Source: CAIKZY01 sp044374195
GTDB lineage: Bacteria > Actinomycetota > Actinomycetes > S36-B12
NCBI GenBank assembly: GCA_044374195.1
Contig: JBILOY010000010.1
Location: 1 to 64,000, forward strand
Length of the DNA stretch: 64,000 nucleotides
Direction of reading: 5' to 3'
Below, one piece after another: positions 43,321 to 52,352 of the stretch. The stretch's first letter is position 1; each line of letters starts with the position of its first letter. The position numbers were made by a program, and so were the translations under genes. Under the pieces are notes generated by a model that saw only the letters and a list, made by a program, of their open reading frames with translations, made no database searches and was not told where the DNA came from.

Positions 43321-43941
43321 CTAGGAGCCGACCACTGGTGCGAGGCCAATGCTCTTCGAGAGTGCCTTGTCGTCTCCGCATTCGGTGAGCCAGTTCGCGA
43401 GCATGTGATGCCCACCCTCGGTGAGTACTGACTCCGGGTGGAATTGCACGCCCTCGACGGCGAGCTCCCGATGGCGGATACCCATGATGACGCCCGACTC
43501 TGTAGCGCCGGTGACCATCAGTGAATCCGGCATTGTCGACGGATCGATCGCGAGTGAGTGATAGCGCGTAGCAGTGAAGGGCTCGCGCAGACCGGCCATC
43601 ACGCCGATCTCCTGGTGGAACACCTCGGAGGTCTTGCCATGCAGCAGCTCTGGAGCGCGGGTAACCGTGGCTCCGTAGGCGGTGGCAATGGCCTGGTGTC
43701 CGAGGCAGACGCCGAAGATCGGCACCTTGCCGGCGCAGGTCTTGACAATGTCAATGCAAACACCGGCCTCTTCCGGAGTGCCAGGGCCAGGCGAGAGCAG
43801 GATGCCGTCGTACTCGAGGGCCTCATCGGTTGTGACCTCGTCATTGCGCTTCACGGTGACCTCGGCGCCGAGTTGCGCGAGGTACTGAACCAGGTTGAAT
43901 ACGAACGAGTCGTAGTTATCAACCACCAGGATGCGGGCCAC
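43321..43941 (-). CDS. Anthranilate/aminodeoxychorismate synthase component II
   Basis: A 206-residue class I glutamine amidotransferase. It begins with the canonical ILVVDNYDSFVFNLVQYL, has the nucleophile Cys in IFGVCLGHQAIA and the His-Glu pair in VQFHPESV. It supplies ammonia to a chorismate-utilising partner that is not nearby, so trpG or pabA cannot be decided; actinobacteria often use one amphibolic copy. GTG 43941 gives the standard start. It is tail-to-tail with pknB, as in mycobacteria (Rv0013/Rv0014c). Confidence 0.93.
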   Translation of the reverse strand: MARILVVDNYDSFVFNLVQYLAQLGAEVTVKRNDEVTTDEALEYDGILLSPGPGTPEEAGVCIDIVKTCAGKVPIFGVCLGHQAIATAYGATVTRAPELLHGKTSEVFHQEIGVMAGLREPFTATRYHSLAIDPSTMPDSLMVTGATESGVIMGIRHRELAVEGVQFHPESVLTEGGHHMLANWLTECGDDKALSKSIGLAPVVGS

Positions 43942-43989
43942 CCCCGTATTGTGTCCCTTGAACATTCACCACTGTGCAGGAGGATCCAC

Positions 43990-44253
43990 GTGCCGGAGTC
44001 CAAGGGTCGCAAGCGCGAGGTCTACACGCCGCAGCAGTCCATGGGTGAGCGCAAGGTTGCCAAGCTGGGATCACCGCGCTGGCTGGCTCCCACGATGGTG
44101 GCCTGTTTCCTCGTCGGCCTGATCTACATCGTGCTGTTCTACTTGGCCGGCCCGAATATCCCGATCATGCGTGATCTCAGTGCCCTGGTGAACGTGGGCA
44201 TCGGCTTCGCATTCATCATCGTCGGGTTCGTTCTCTCGACGAAGTGGCACTAG
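43990..44253 (+). CDS. crgA: CrgA: cell-division inhibitor/scaffold protein
   Basis: An 87-residue membrane protein from GTG 43990 with AGGAGG upstream. A basic N-terminus is followed by two spans (WLAPTMVACFLVGLIYIVLFYL and VGIGFAFIIVGFVLS) with the CrgA-typical WLAP and IPIMRDLSALVNVGIGF segments. CrgA coordinates FtsZ, PBPs and septation in Actinomycetia. The longer frame to 43558 is antisense to the amidotransferase. Position beside the trpG/pabA-pknB block matches mycobacteria. Confidence 0.95.
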   Translation: MPESKGRKREVYTPQQSMGERKVAKLGSPRWLAPTMVACFLVGLIYIVLFYLAGPNIPIMRDLSALVNVGIGFAFIIVGFVLSTKWH

Positions 44254-44300
44254 TTATCCACAGTCTTTCCCCAGTTGGGGATGAATAACACCCGTGTAAG

Positions 44301-45185
44301 TCAGGCCGACAGGCCAGGGGATACCACCGGCGTGATCATGTCCATGATCTGCGCAGTGCGCACCATCGTGATGATTGCCAGCGCCACGAGCACAGCAATG
44401 ATGCCGAATACCTGAGCAGGTACCCGAATCCTGGCCGGCGGCAGGACGAAGATCGCCGCCACCGCGGCTCCGACCACCAGGCCACCGATGTGGGCTTTCC
44501 AGTCAACTCCCGGTGCAAGAAATCCGATAGCAAAGTTCACTGCGAGCAGGATCAGCACCTGGGTGATGTCGTAACGCAGTTTCCTTCCGGCCACCACAAG
44601 GGCGCCCATCAAGCCGAAGATCGCGCCACTTGCGCCGACGGAGACAGTCATGACATCGGAGAAGGCGTACGAGCACACCGCGCCACCGAGCGCGGCCATC
44701 AGGTAGAGCACGAGGTACCGCGAATGCCCCAGCAGACGTTCGAGTGACGGCCCGAGTGCGTAGAGGACGTACATGTTGAAAGCGATATGCAGCCAGCCAC
44801 CGTGCAGGAAGGCGCTAGTGATCAATCGCCACCACTCGTTTTCGATGGCGATGCTCGGAGGGAACATTCCCCACTGCGTGGCGGTTTCGTCAATCCCCGA
44901 GACGAGCATGAGCAAGAACGCAAAGACGTTTATGCCGATGAGCACGTAGGTGACTGTCGGCTTCTCGGCAACCGGTGCACCGACCGGAGTCTTGATTCGT
45001 GGCACTGCCGCAGCAGCACCGTGCACGCACTCGGGGCACTGGAATCCCACCGAGGCATTGATCATGCAGTCAGGGCAGATCGGGCGCGCACAACGTGTGC
45101 ACTTCACATAACTGACCCGATCAGGATGACGGAAGCAGACAGGCGCAGGTGCCGGAGCACCTGCGCCTGTCATTGCGTCTGTCAT
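44301..45185 (-). CDS. Rhomboid-family intramembrane serine protease with zinc B-box-like head
   Basis: A 294-residue protein. The N-terminal head has a B-box-like cluster (CFRHPD, CTRCARPICPDC, CPECVHG). Six spans follow, with the rhomboid HGGWLHIAFNMYVLY segment, nucleophile Ser186 in GASGAIFG and catalytic His232 in KAHIGG. Actinobacterial rhomboids next to ppiA show this architecture. Substrates are unknown. Confidence 0.92.
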   Translation of the reverse strand: MTDAMTGAGAPAPAPVCFRHPDRVSYVKCTRCARPICPDCMINASVGFQCPECVHGAAAAVPRIKTPVGAPVAEKPTVTYVLIGINVFAFLLMLVSGIDETATQWGMFPPSIAIENEWWRLITSAFLHGGWLHIAFNMYVLYALGPSLERLLGHSRYLVLYLMAALGGAVCSYAFSDVMTVSVGASGAIFGLMGALVVAGRKLRYDITQVLILLAVNFAIGFLAPGVDWKAHIGGLVVGAAVAAIFVLPPARIRVPAQVFGIIAVLVALAIITMVRTAQIMDMITPVVSPGLSA

Positions 45186-45197
45186 TGGGGTGAAGTA

Positions 45198-45716
45198 CTA
45201 GGAGCGATCGATGGTCACCGAGTTGATGACCACGTTCTCCTTCGGACGATCCTGGGCGCCCACCGGAACAGCCGCGATCGCATCGACGACGTCGCGCGAG
45301 GACTGATCGGCAACCTCGCCGAAGATGGTGTGCTTGAAGTTGAGCCAGGGGGTGGCCGCAACGGTGACGAAGAACTGAGAGCCGTTGGTGTTCGGGCCGG
45401 CATTGGCCATGGCGAGCAGGTAGGGCTTGTCGAAGACGAGCTCGGGGTGAGCCTCATCCTCGAAGCGGTAGCCCGGGCCGCCGGTGCCGGTGCCCAGGGG
45501 GTCGCCGCCTTGAATCATGAAGCCAGAGATCACGCGGTGGAAGATCGTGCCGTCGTACAGCGGCGCAGAACTCTTCGCGTTGAGCTTCGGATTGGTCCAC
45601 TCCTTCGTGCCCTCAGCGAGCTCGGTGAAGTTGCGGACAGTCTTGGGAGCGTGATCAGGGAACAGGTTCACCTTGATATCGCCCATGTTGGTATGCAGAG
45701 TCGCAGTCAGTGTCAT
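45198..45716 (-). CDS. ppiA: Cyclophilin-type peptidyl-prolyl isomerase
   Basis: A 172-residue cytoplasmic cyclophilin. Recognisable blocks are VKNFTELAEG-like VRNFTELA, FHRVISGFMIQGGDPLGTGTGGPGY, the active-site-type NTNGSQFFVTVAATPWLNFKHTIFGEV. In most cyclophilins the segment before NGSQFF is MANAGPNT, present here. It is 12 bases upstream of the rhomboid gene in the same direction, a core-genome pair. The start is ATG 45716. Confidence 0.95.
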   Translation of the reverse strand: MTLTATLHTNMGDIKVNLFPDHAPKTVRNFTELAEGTKEWTNPKLNAKSSAPLYDGTIFHRVISGFMIQGGDPLGTGTGGPGYRFEDEAHPELVFDKPYLLAMANAGPNTNGSQFFVTVAATPWLNFKHTIFGEVADQSSRDVVDAIAAVPVGAQDRPKENVVINSVTIDRS

Positions 45717-45758
45717 GACGCAATCCTGTCATGCCCTGGCTGATCCGCAGCCACGGGT

Positions 45759-46856
45759 CTACAACCCGTGAGCGGCCACGACCTCGTCGATGCGCACCTT
45801 CTGGTGAGGCTGCAGCGGCTGATCGGGCAGGGTCGAGACGCCACCCAGAGGATCCTCGACCCCGCTCAGCACGCCCGACATCTGCTCGAGCACGGCCATG
45901 CCGCAGTAAGGCACGTAGAACGGTGAGTAGCCGCCCTCGTGGGTCATCATGATGCGGCCCTCGCAGAGTTCTTCGGCTGCTTCCATCAGCACCGCGGTCA
46001 TCTCGCGGTAGCCGTGCGAGGTCACGATCATTCGGCCGAGCTGGTCGTAGACGCTGGCATCGAAGCCCGAGGCCACGACGATGATCTGCGGCTTGAATCG
46101 ACGCAGTGCCGGCACCACGACTCGCTTCATGACCTCGACGTACGCGCCATCGCCTGATCCGGCAGGCATCGGGACGTTGATGGCGAAGCCCTCTCCGGCG
46201 CCCTCGCCCTTCTCGGCGATGCTGCCGCTGTCACGCGGGTAAAGATCGTCCTGATGAATCGAGATGGTGAGCACGCTCGGATCGTTGTAGAAGATCGACT
46301 GCGTTCCGTTTCCGTGGTGGACGTCCCAGTCGACAACGGCAACTCGCTCGATCCCGCGGTTGGCCTGCGCGTGAGCAATCGCGATAGAGGCGTTCGAGAA
46401 GATGCAAAAACCCATGCCGTTTCCGCGGCGCGCGTGGTGTCCCGGCGGACGAATCAACGCGTATGCGTTGGTGACCGTGCCATCGAGTACTGCATCAATG
46501 GCGGCGATGGCTCCACCGGCCGATAGCGCCGCGATCTCGTAACCACCATGACCGAAAGGTGACTCGCCATCACCGGCATCGCCACCCTTGACGTTCAGAC
46601 TCTGCTTTTTGATGTCCTCGAGGTGCTCCTTCGTATGAATGCGAAGGATTTCTTCCTCGGTCGCGGGTCGTGCCTCGATGCGGGTAAGGCTCTTGGCGAG
46701 ACCGGACACCTCAACCAGGGCTGCGAAGCGCTGCTTGCTCTCCGGTGACTCCACATGCGTGTACGGCTGCACGAGACCACCGGCGACCATCAGACCCGCG
46801 TACGTGCCGGTGTCATGCCAGCCGTAGAGCTCGTTCCAGACGAAACCTGTTGCCAT
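45759..46856 (-). CDS. Class II HDAC / acetylpolyamine-amidohydrolase-like zinc enzyme
   Basis: A 365-residue arginase-fold deacetylase. It has the RPPGHHA His pair, the zinc-ligand motif VDWDVHHGNG, a second ligand Asp in ASGFDAS and the late MTHEGGYS with the catalytic-loop Gly-Gly. Such enzymes hydrolyse N-acetyl amides (acetylpolyamines, acetyl-lysine or other N-acyl amines). It is the last gene of the amide operon, 26 bases after the dimethylformamidase-like large subunit, with GGGGAG ahead of ATG 46856. The context suggests a small amide substrate (inference). Confidence 0.88.
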   Translation of the reverse strand: MATGFVWNELYGWHDTGTYAGLMVAGGLVQPYTHVESPESKQRFAALVEVSGLAKSLTRIEARPATEEEILRIHTKEHLEDIKKQSLNVKGGDAGDGESPFGHGGYEIAALSAGGAIAAIDAVLDGTVTNAYALIRPPGHHARRGNGMGFCIFSNASIAIAHAQANRGIERVAVVDWDVHHGNGTQSIFYNDPSVLTISIHQDDLYPRDSGSIAEKGEGAGEGFAINVPMPAGSGDGAYVEVMKRVVVPALRRFKPQIIVVASGFDASVYDQLGRMIVTSHGYREMTAVLMEAAEELCEGRIMMTHEGGYSPFYVPYCGMAVLEQMSGVLSGVEDPLGGVSTLPDQPLQPHQKVRIDEVVAAHGL

Positions 46857-46882
46857 TACTACTCCCCGCAGTCACGCCTGGT

Positions 46883-49180
46883 CTAAGTCCAGGACTTCTC
46901 TTCCTGATTCCAGGCGCCACCAGGCAGCGAGCCCGGCTTCTGGAAAGCATCAAGCACGTTCTTCATCACCTGAGAGACATTGTTCTCGAAGCCAAAGCAT
47001 GGGAGGGCACTCATCCAGGCGATAGAGCCGGTCGAGAACACTGCGCCATCATTGGCAGCGGTGAAGTACGTCATGTCGGCGCGTACGGTATCGCTCTGCG
47101 TGCCGAGCGTTCCCGGGTGGTTGAACAAGATGTCCTCGACCACGCCCGCGTAGTTGTCGCTCCAGCTGGTCGACGAGGCGAGCAGCTTCGTGTGCGGCGG
47201 AGTACCGAGTTCAAGGTCGTAACGCTCGGTCTCCAGACCTGCAGCGCCACCGAGTGCCAGGCCGAAGTCACCGAAGACATCGCCCTCGACTCCGTTGAAG
47301 ATCCAGGCAACCGACTTGTGGTAGCTGTCAGGCATGCGCTTGTAGGGATGGCACTCGTCGAAGCCCTGGGTAGTGAAACCGACGCCCGTCAGTTTCTGCG
47401 GCGGGCGGGCCCGGTTACGCCAGATGCCACCGCGCTCCGCGCTGGTCTGGTGGTAGTACTCGCCCGGCTCTGCCTGCCAGGCGCGCATGCCGGCTTCACC
47501 CTTGCGAACCTCCATGAACTCCGGTTCGCCCTCGCGGAAGGAACTCACCCAGTAGAAGCCGTTGCCACCCAGGTACATCAGGCGACCGCCGCCGGCGATG
47601 TAGTCCTCGAGATCGTTCAGGCCCTGCTCGCTCCAGTACTCGGGATGAGATCCGGTGAGCACTACCGAGTAGTCCTTGAGCAGATCAGGATTCGCCGCGA
47701 GATCGTGATCGGTCGCGACGTCGTAGTTGTAGTTCTTGTTCTCCAGCCAGGCGATGACCGACAGATCGCGCGGGAACTGCCACGTGGTGCCAATTGCGGA
47801 GCTGCGCCACTTCGGGCGAATGTTCAGGATCGGACGCTTCCACGAGGTGTAGCAGACTCCTGCGCCGTCAGCCCAGTGATCATAAGTCGAGCGGCCGTAC
47901 TTCGGGTCCTGGTAGTAGTCGGCTTCCTTCTCGCTCAGTACTGCCGCGTGCGCGAGGATTGCCTGACCCACCGGTACGTGGTGCACGATCATCTCGTTGG
48001 CATAGGCCAGGTAAGAATTGGTCGGCATCAGATAGAGGATCGTCGCCGTAGCCTTCGCTGGACGGATCCAGAACGGGATGTGATCCTCAACCTCGCCGAT
48101 GGTGACTCGCGCTGCGTATGCGCCACTGCGCGTGCCCGCCGGGATGGTCCAGCTAAAGGTGGTGTCCCACCCGCAGTCCATCACTGCATCGTCATGGAAG
48201 GCAATGCCGCCGTACTCGCGCGGGGCAACGCGCCAGTCATCATGCTTGCCCGACCAGTTGTAGCCCGTCATCGCGCGAACCGGGCGCTGGAGGCCCAGGC
48301 CATGCAGACCGTTCGGACCCTGATCGCGCACGACATCGTCGATGCCGTCGGCGCCGTAGCCATAAGTCGTATCCCAGAACACAAGTGGATCGGCGATTAC
48401 GCCGCCGTTGTCAGCGAGAGCCTTCATCTCGTCGAGCGAGAGTGCGCGGCCGACAATGCCACTGCGATCGATCTTGCCGTTGTACTTGAAGTCGCGGAAG
48501 GTACCGCGAATGGCCGCCGAGTTGGTCGCGGATCCCCAGAGGAAGGGGCTGCTTGCCACCGTGGGGGTGATGCGCAGCTTCTGCTCCACGGTTGACGTGT
48601 GGTCGAAGGGAGCGACCCGACCCAGGCGACCGTTGTAGGGGTTCACCACGGCCTGCTGATGCAGCACCGTCTTCCCCGACTTCGCGTCGAAGCTCACCGC
48701 GACGAAGTACCAGGTGTGATGCACCAACGGGATCTCCGAGGAAATCTCGTCAGAGTCCTTGCCGTTGGCCACCCAGAAGGCCAGGCGGCTATGCGCATCG
48801 ATGCCCAAGGCGTAGCCCGCGTTCTCGGGAAGCGAGTAACGGCCCAGGAGTACCTGACGGCCACTGGCGGGCATGGTCGGGAAAATGAAGGAGTACATCG
48901 TGAACGAATCAGTGAGACCAAGCAGGTTCCGCGGATCCTCGACAAGCACGGCATTGCCGTCGTCGACGAACTGCTTGGTCACCGCATGCGAACCGGCGAG
49001 CGCGGAGGGAATGACCTCCTCGATGAAACCAGGGCCCTCGGGGTGCTCGTCGCCATGGATCAGGCGCACGACCTCGACCTGCGCCTGCAGGGCGTTGTCG
49101 ACGGTGACCTGGAAATTGACGGTATCGCCAGGCGCATAACTCACCTTGTCGGTGTATCCGGTGATGGAGATCGTGGCCAT
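46883..49180 (-). CDS. N,N-dimethylformamidase large (beta) subunit-like amidohydrolase
   Basis: A 765-residue protein, nearly the length of known DMFase beta subunits (about 760). The N-terminal Ig-like domain starts ITGYTDKVSYAPGDTV; a LamG/concanavalin-like domain spans about 85-260; the C-terminal half is the GATase-like catalytic domain. DMFase carries a mononuclear iron bound, as I recall, by two Tyr and a Glu with a nearby His. Y390 or Y393, Y433, H512 and E514 (in TGSHPEYWSEQ) fall at matching places. The family hydrolyses formamides and related N-substituted amides to amine plus acid. It lies 16 bases downstream of the permease fusion that carries the small-subunit-like domain. Confidence 0.88.
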   Translation of the reverse strand: MATISITGYTDKVSYAPGDTVNFQVTVDNALQAQVEVVRLIHGDEHPEGPGFIEEVIPSALAGSHAVTKQFVDDGNAVLVEDPRNLLGLTDSFTMYSFIFPTMPASGRQVLLGRYSLPENAGYALGIDAHSRLAFWVANGKDSDEISSEIPLVHHTWYFVAVSFDAKSGKTVLHQQAVVNPYNGRLGRVAPFDHTSTVEQKLRITPTVASSPFLWGSATNSAAIRGTFRDFKYNGKIDRSGIVGRALSLDEMKALADNGGVIADPLVFWDTTYGYGADGIDDVVRDQGPNGLHGLGLQRPVRAMTGYNWSGKHDDWRVAPREYGGIAFHDDAVMDCGWDTTFSWTIPAGTRSGAYAARVTIGEVEDHIPFWIRPAKATATILYLMPTNSYLAYANEMIVHHVPVGQAILAHAAVLSEKEADYYQDPKYGRSTYDHWADGAGVCYTSWKRPILNIRPKWRSSAIGTTWQFPRDLSVIAWLENKNYNYDVATDHDLAANPDLLKDYSVVLTGSHPEYWSEQGLNDLEDYIAGGGRLMYLGGNGFYWVSSFREGEPEFMEVRKGEAGMRAWQAEPGEYYHQTSAERGGIWRNRARPPQKLTGVGFTTQGFDECHPYKRMPDSYHKSVAWIFNGVEGDVFGDFGLALGGAAGLETERYDLELGTPPHTKLLASSTSWSDNYAGVVEDILFNHPGTLGTQSDTVRADMTYFTAANDGAVFSTGSIAWMSALPCFGFENNVSQVMKNVLDAFQKPGSLPGGAWNQEEKSWT

Positions 49181-49196
49181 CGTTACTCAGCTCCCG

Positions 49197-50741
49197 TCAT
49201 GATGCATTCAGATCGTTGATTCGCCGCATAAACACGGCGTGATAGGCCTCATCAAGGGACCCATAGGTCTTGTCGTCGACAATGCGCGGCGGAACACCAG
49301 GGATGCCGCTGAGCGCAACGACGCGGTAGCTCTGGAACGGCACCTCGGTGTACACCGCGTATTTGTCGGAGATTGGCGCCTTGCGGAAGTAGTTGAGAAT
49401 GCGCTCAAGGTGATCGGAGTGCTGGCCCAGCGGCGAGCGGCGATGCTCCTCGATGATTTCCGGGTTGATCCAGCTGCGAAGCTTGCTGCGCAGCTCGCGC
49501 TCGAAGGTGCGACCCGCGATAAGTGACTTATCGTGAATATCCGGTGCCTGCTGAGGGAGATACTCCGCGTACTTCGTCGTCTGGGCCGCGCGATGCAGTG
49601 CCTGGCGACGCGTGCGGATCTCACGCATCTGCTCCTTCAAGCCGAAGATGCCATTGCGCGTGTAGAGCACCGAGAGCAGGGCGAGTACGCCAGCGAGCAC
49701 GATGCGCCAAGGTCCCCAATCGGTGAACCACTGGGTGATGCCGACGACGATCACGGTTCCGATAACCGCACCCTCAGCGCGGCCTAGACCACCGATAACG
49801 ATCATCGCAAGCATCAGCAGCAGGAGATCGAGGCTGAAGATCTGCAGTGACGTGCCACCGATGTAGGTCGAGTAGAAGGCGCCAAGTGCGCCGAGCACGC
49901 CCGAGGCGACCATGAACACGATCATGCGTGCGCGCTGCCAGTCGATGCCGATGGCCGACGCGAAAGACTCGTCCTCCTTGGAAGTCGACGCCGTCTTCAG
50001 GAGGAGGCCGATGCGACCGCCGTTAACCCAGCGGAAGACCGCGAGTGCCAAGAGCAGTGCCACGAACGTCGTGAGGAAGGCGAGGGTCTGGCCCAGGCGC
50101 GTGGTCAGCATGTCGGAGGGAACGATGCGCCCAGCCCCGAACAGTGCGCCGTTGAACTTGCCACCCAGTGCTTCGTTCTGGGTCACGAAGTTCCGGCAAA
50201 ACTCGGAGAGACCAAGGGTCAGCAGTGCGTAGTAGAGACCGTCTAGTCGACGGGCAGGCAAGCTGATGAGGAAGCCCATGGCGATGCCAAGCACCAGGCC
50301 GATGAGCAGCATCAGTGGCCAGGGAAGGCCGAAGGTGATCGAGAGATACGCGGCTCCGTACGAACCCACACCAACGGTCGCCAAGGTTGCGAACGACTGC
50401 AGGCCGGCGGTGCCCATGATGAGGGTCCACATGACGTTAATGGCCGCGTAGATGCAGATGATGCCGAAAAGCGAGAAGAAGCGCTCGGAGCCCACCGCCG
50501 TCGGGATCGCAACAATCAGGAAGAGGCCAAAGACCCAGAACAACGGCTTCTTGTCAGTGAGAACTACTTCGCGCTTGAGGGTCTTCGGGTTGAACTGCCC
50601 GGAAAGCTTGAGAACTGACCGCTTGCTACCGAAGTAACGACGACGGTGCAGCACTCGGTCAGGGCGAGCCGGCCAGGCGGGCCGCCACGAACGGCGACCG
50701 ACCAGGTTCTTGTTCTTCGCAGTGCTCGCTGACTTACTCAC
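49197..50741 (-). CDS. LivM-type ABC permease fused to a DMFase small-subunit-like domain
   Basis: A 514-residue protein. Residues about 50-375 form a LivM/BPD_transp_2 permease with about nine spans (for example FATLATVGVGSYGAAYLSITFG and the LDLLLLMLAMIVIGGLGRAEGAVIG signature). After a basic helical linker, the last ~110 residues read INPEIIEEHRRSPLG, LERILNYFRKAP, KYAVYTE and DEAYHAVFMRRINDL. This strongly recalls the ~130-residue alpha (small) subunit of N,N-dimethylformamidase (EEH...NPFG, HNYFR, AMHAVFLRRI, from memory). GTG 50741 has GGAGG six bases upstream; ATG 50747 is directly against it. The start overlaps livH. No stop or frameshift separates the two parts. Confidence 0.82.
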   Translation of the reverse strand: MSKSASTAKNKNLVGRRSWRPAWPARPDRVLHRRRYFGSKRSVLKLSGQFNPKTLKREVVLTDKKPLFWVFGLFLIVAIPTAVGSERFFSLFGIICIYAAINVMWTLIMGTAGLQSFATLATVGVGSYGAAYLSITFGLPWPLMLLIGLVLGIAMGFLISLPARRLDGLYYALLTLGLSEFCRNFVTQNEALGGKFNGALFGAGRIVPSDMLTTRLGQTLAFLTTFVALLLALAVFRWVNGGRIGLLLKTASTSKEDESFASAIGIDWQRARMIVFMVASGVLGALGAFYSTYIGGTSLQIFSLDLLLLMLAMIVIGGLGRAEGAVIGTVIVVGITQWFTDWGPWRIVLAGVLALLSVLYTRNGIFGLKEQMREIRTRRQALHRAAQTTKYAEYLPQQAPDIHDKSLIAGRTFERELRSKLRSWINPEIIEEHRRSPLGQHSDHLERILNYFRKAPISDKYAVYTEVPFQSYRVVALSGIPGVPPRIVDDKTYGSLDEAYHAVFMRRINDLNAS

Positions 50742-51630
50742 GGACATCCTCCAGAAGGCCACCAAGCCCGCGCGGGCGGAAGACGAGGATCAGCACGACG
50801 ATGCCGAAGAGGACGAACGGCACGAATGACTGCGCTAGGTAGCGGGCTGTCAGGGCCTCCGCCAGACCGACAAGACCCGCGGCAATGACGGTGCCGGGGA
50901 TCGAGCCGAGGCCACCGGCGAGCGAGATGATCAGGCCGACGGTCAGGGGCTGTACGCCTGAGGTCGGGCTGACGAAGAAGGTCTGCGCAAGCATCACCGA
51001 GGCAAGACCGGTGAGCGCACCAGAGATAGCGAGCACGCGCATTCCCGTCACTCGCACGGAAACGCCGACAACTGCAGCGCCGAGCGGGTTCATCATCATC
51101 GCGCGCATCTGAAGACCGGCGCGGCTGCTGCGCATCCACATGATCACGGCAGTGAGCATCAGCGTTGCCACGATGATGGCACCGAGTTGACCGTAGGACA
51201 CTCCGCCAGAGCCGATCTCAATACGCCCGGTGCCGAAGATGGGAGGCAGCGGCTTGCTCTGCGGTCCGAAGAAGATCAGCCACAACTGGGTGCCGATGAG
51301 ACTGATGGCCAGGGTCGCAATAAGGCCACGCGTGCGGAAGTTCGCGCGATCCTGCAGTGGCAGGAAGGCTATGGAGCCAACGAACAGGCCGGCGATCGCC
51401 GAACCGGCCATGCCTGATACGAGCAGGCCGATGGACATCACGGGGCCTTCGCTGATGCCGAGGTTCGTGAGGGTCTGAGCGTACAAGTACGCGGCGTAAC
51501 CGCCCGCGGTGAAGATGAAGCCCTGCGCAAGATTGAGCATGCCGATGCTCGCCCAGGTGAACGAGATACCGATAGCAACAAGGCCATACATCGAGGCCAG
51601 CACTGCTGCGCTGATGATGAGTTCGATCAT
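50734..51630 (-). CDS. LivH-type branched-chain/amide ABC permease
   Basis: A 298-residue permease with about eight spans. The conserved SWASIGMLNLAQGFIFTAGGYAAYLY (LivH 'LNLAQG' motif) is at the start and LAGGLGSIPGTVIAAGLVGLAEAL near the end. It forms the membrane channel together with the LivM-type fusion. ATG 51630 shares a base with the livF stop (TGATG). The substrate is probably an amide rather than a branched-chain amino acid, inferred from the operon. Confidence 0.92.
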   Translation of the reverse strand: MIELIISAAVLASMYGLVAIGISFTWASIGMLNLAQGFIFTAGGYAAYLYAQTLTNLGISEGPVMSIGLLVSGMAGSAIAGLFVGSIAFLPLQDRANFRTRGLIATLAISLIGTQLWLIFFGPQSKPLPPIFGTGRIEIGSGGVSYGQLGAIIVATLMLTAVIMWMRSSRAGLQMRAMMMNPLGAAVVGVSVRVTGMRVLAISGALTGLASVMLAQTFFVSPTSGVQPLTVGLIISLAGGLGSIPGTVIAAGLVGLAEALTARYLAQSFVPFVLFGIVVLILVFRPRGLGGLLEDVRE

Positions 51631-52352
51631 CAGTGCATTCCTCCTGCTGAGGGAGGAACATCGCCAAGTGCCTCGCCAACATCGAGCTTGATCTCGCCTG
51701 CATGCATACCGAGCATGCGATCGACGCGACCCTCAAGCAGCGGCAGATTCTGCTCAGCAATGATCATCGCGCCCTCGCCGATGTCGATCTCGCACAAAGC
51801 AGCAACAAGGCCCATCGAGATCTTTGGCGCCAGGCCGAGTGACGGCTCGTCAACCAGGTAGAGCTTGGAGTCCGACATCAGCGCGCGGCCGACCGAGACC
51901 ATGCGACGCTCGCCGCCCGACAGCGTGCCGGCTGTCTGCTTGAGCAAGTTGCCCAGAGGGGGGAAGACATTGATGACGCTGTCACGCCGACGCTTGCGAG
52001 AACGCCACGAAGCACTCGTGTATGCTCCGCTGTCGAGGTTGTCCTTGACCGAGAGCCCCGGGAAGATCGCGTCGCCCTGAGGTGCGAGAGCGATACCGCT
52101 GCGCACGATGCCCGGTGTCTTGCGACCGACACCGTGGGTGCGACGTCCGCCGATCTCCTTGCCCTCGAAGATGATCGAGCCATCCTGCCAACCGGTGAGA
52201 CCCACGATCGTGCTGAGCAAGGTGGTCTTGCCGTGACCGTTCAGGCCGACCAGGCCCAGACGCTCACCGGGCTCGACGGTGAGATCGAGATCATGAAGTA
52301 CCCGCATCGGGCCGTAGCCGGCAGAGATACCGGTGAGCTTGAGAATCGACAT
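51630..52352 (-). CDS. LivF-type ABC transporter ATPase
   Basis: A 240-residue ABC ATPase with Walker A GLNGHGKTT, the Q loop in IALAPQGDAIFPGLSVKDNL, the signature in GTLSGGERRMVSVGRALM, Walker B LYLVDEPSLGLAP and the H-loop equivalent in MIIAEQN. The E-Q-N ending of the switch region is typical of LivF. It pairs with LivG and overlaps it by one base. Confidence 0.92.
   Translation of the reverse strand: MSILKLTGISAGYGPMRVLHDLDLTVEPGERLGLVGLNGHGKTTLLSTIVGLTGWQDGSIIFEGKEIGGRRTHGVGRKTPGIVRSGIALAPQGDAIFPGLSVKDNLDSGAYTSASWRSRKRRRDSVINVFPPLGNLLKQTAGTLSGGERRMVSVGRALMSDSKLYLVDEPSLGLAPKISMGLVAALCEIDIGEGAMIIAEQNLPLLEGRVDRMLGMHAGEIKLDVGEALGDVPPSAGGMH

Noticed and set aside
46745..48595. 616-codon open frame on the plus strand opposite the DMFase-like gene
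   Set aside because: It is antisense to a well-supported enzyme gene, has low-complexity composition typical of GC-rich shadow frames, and no ribosome site or family motif.
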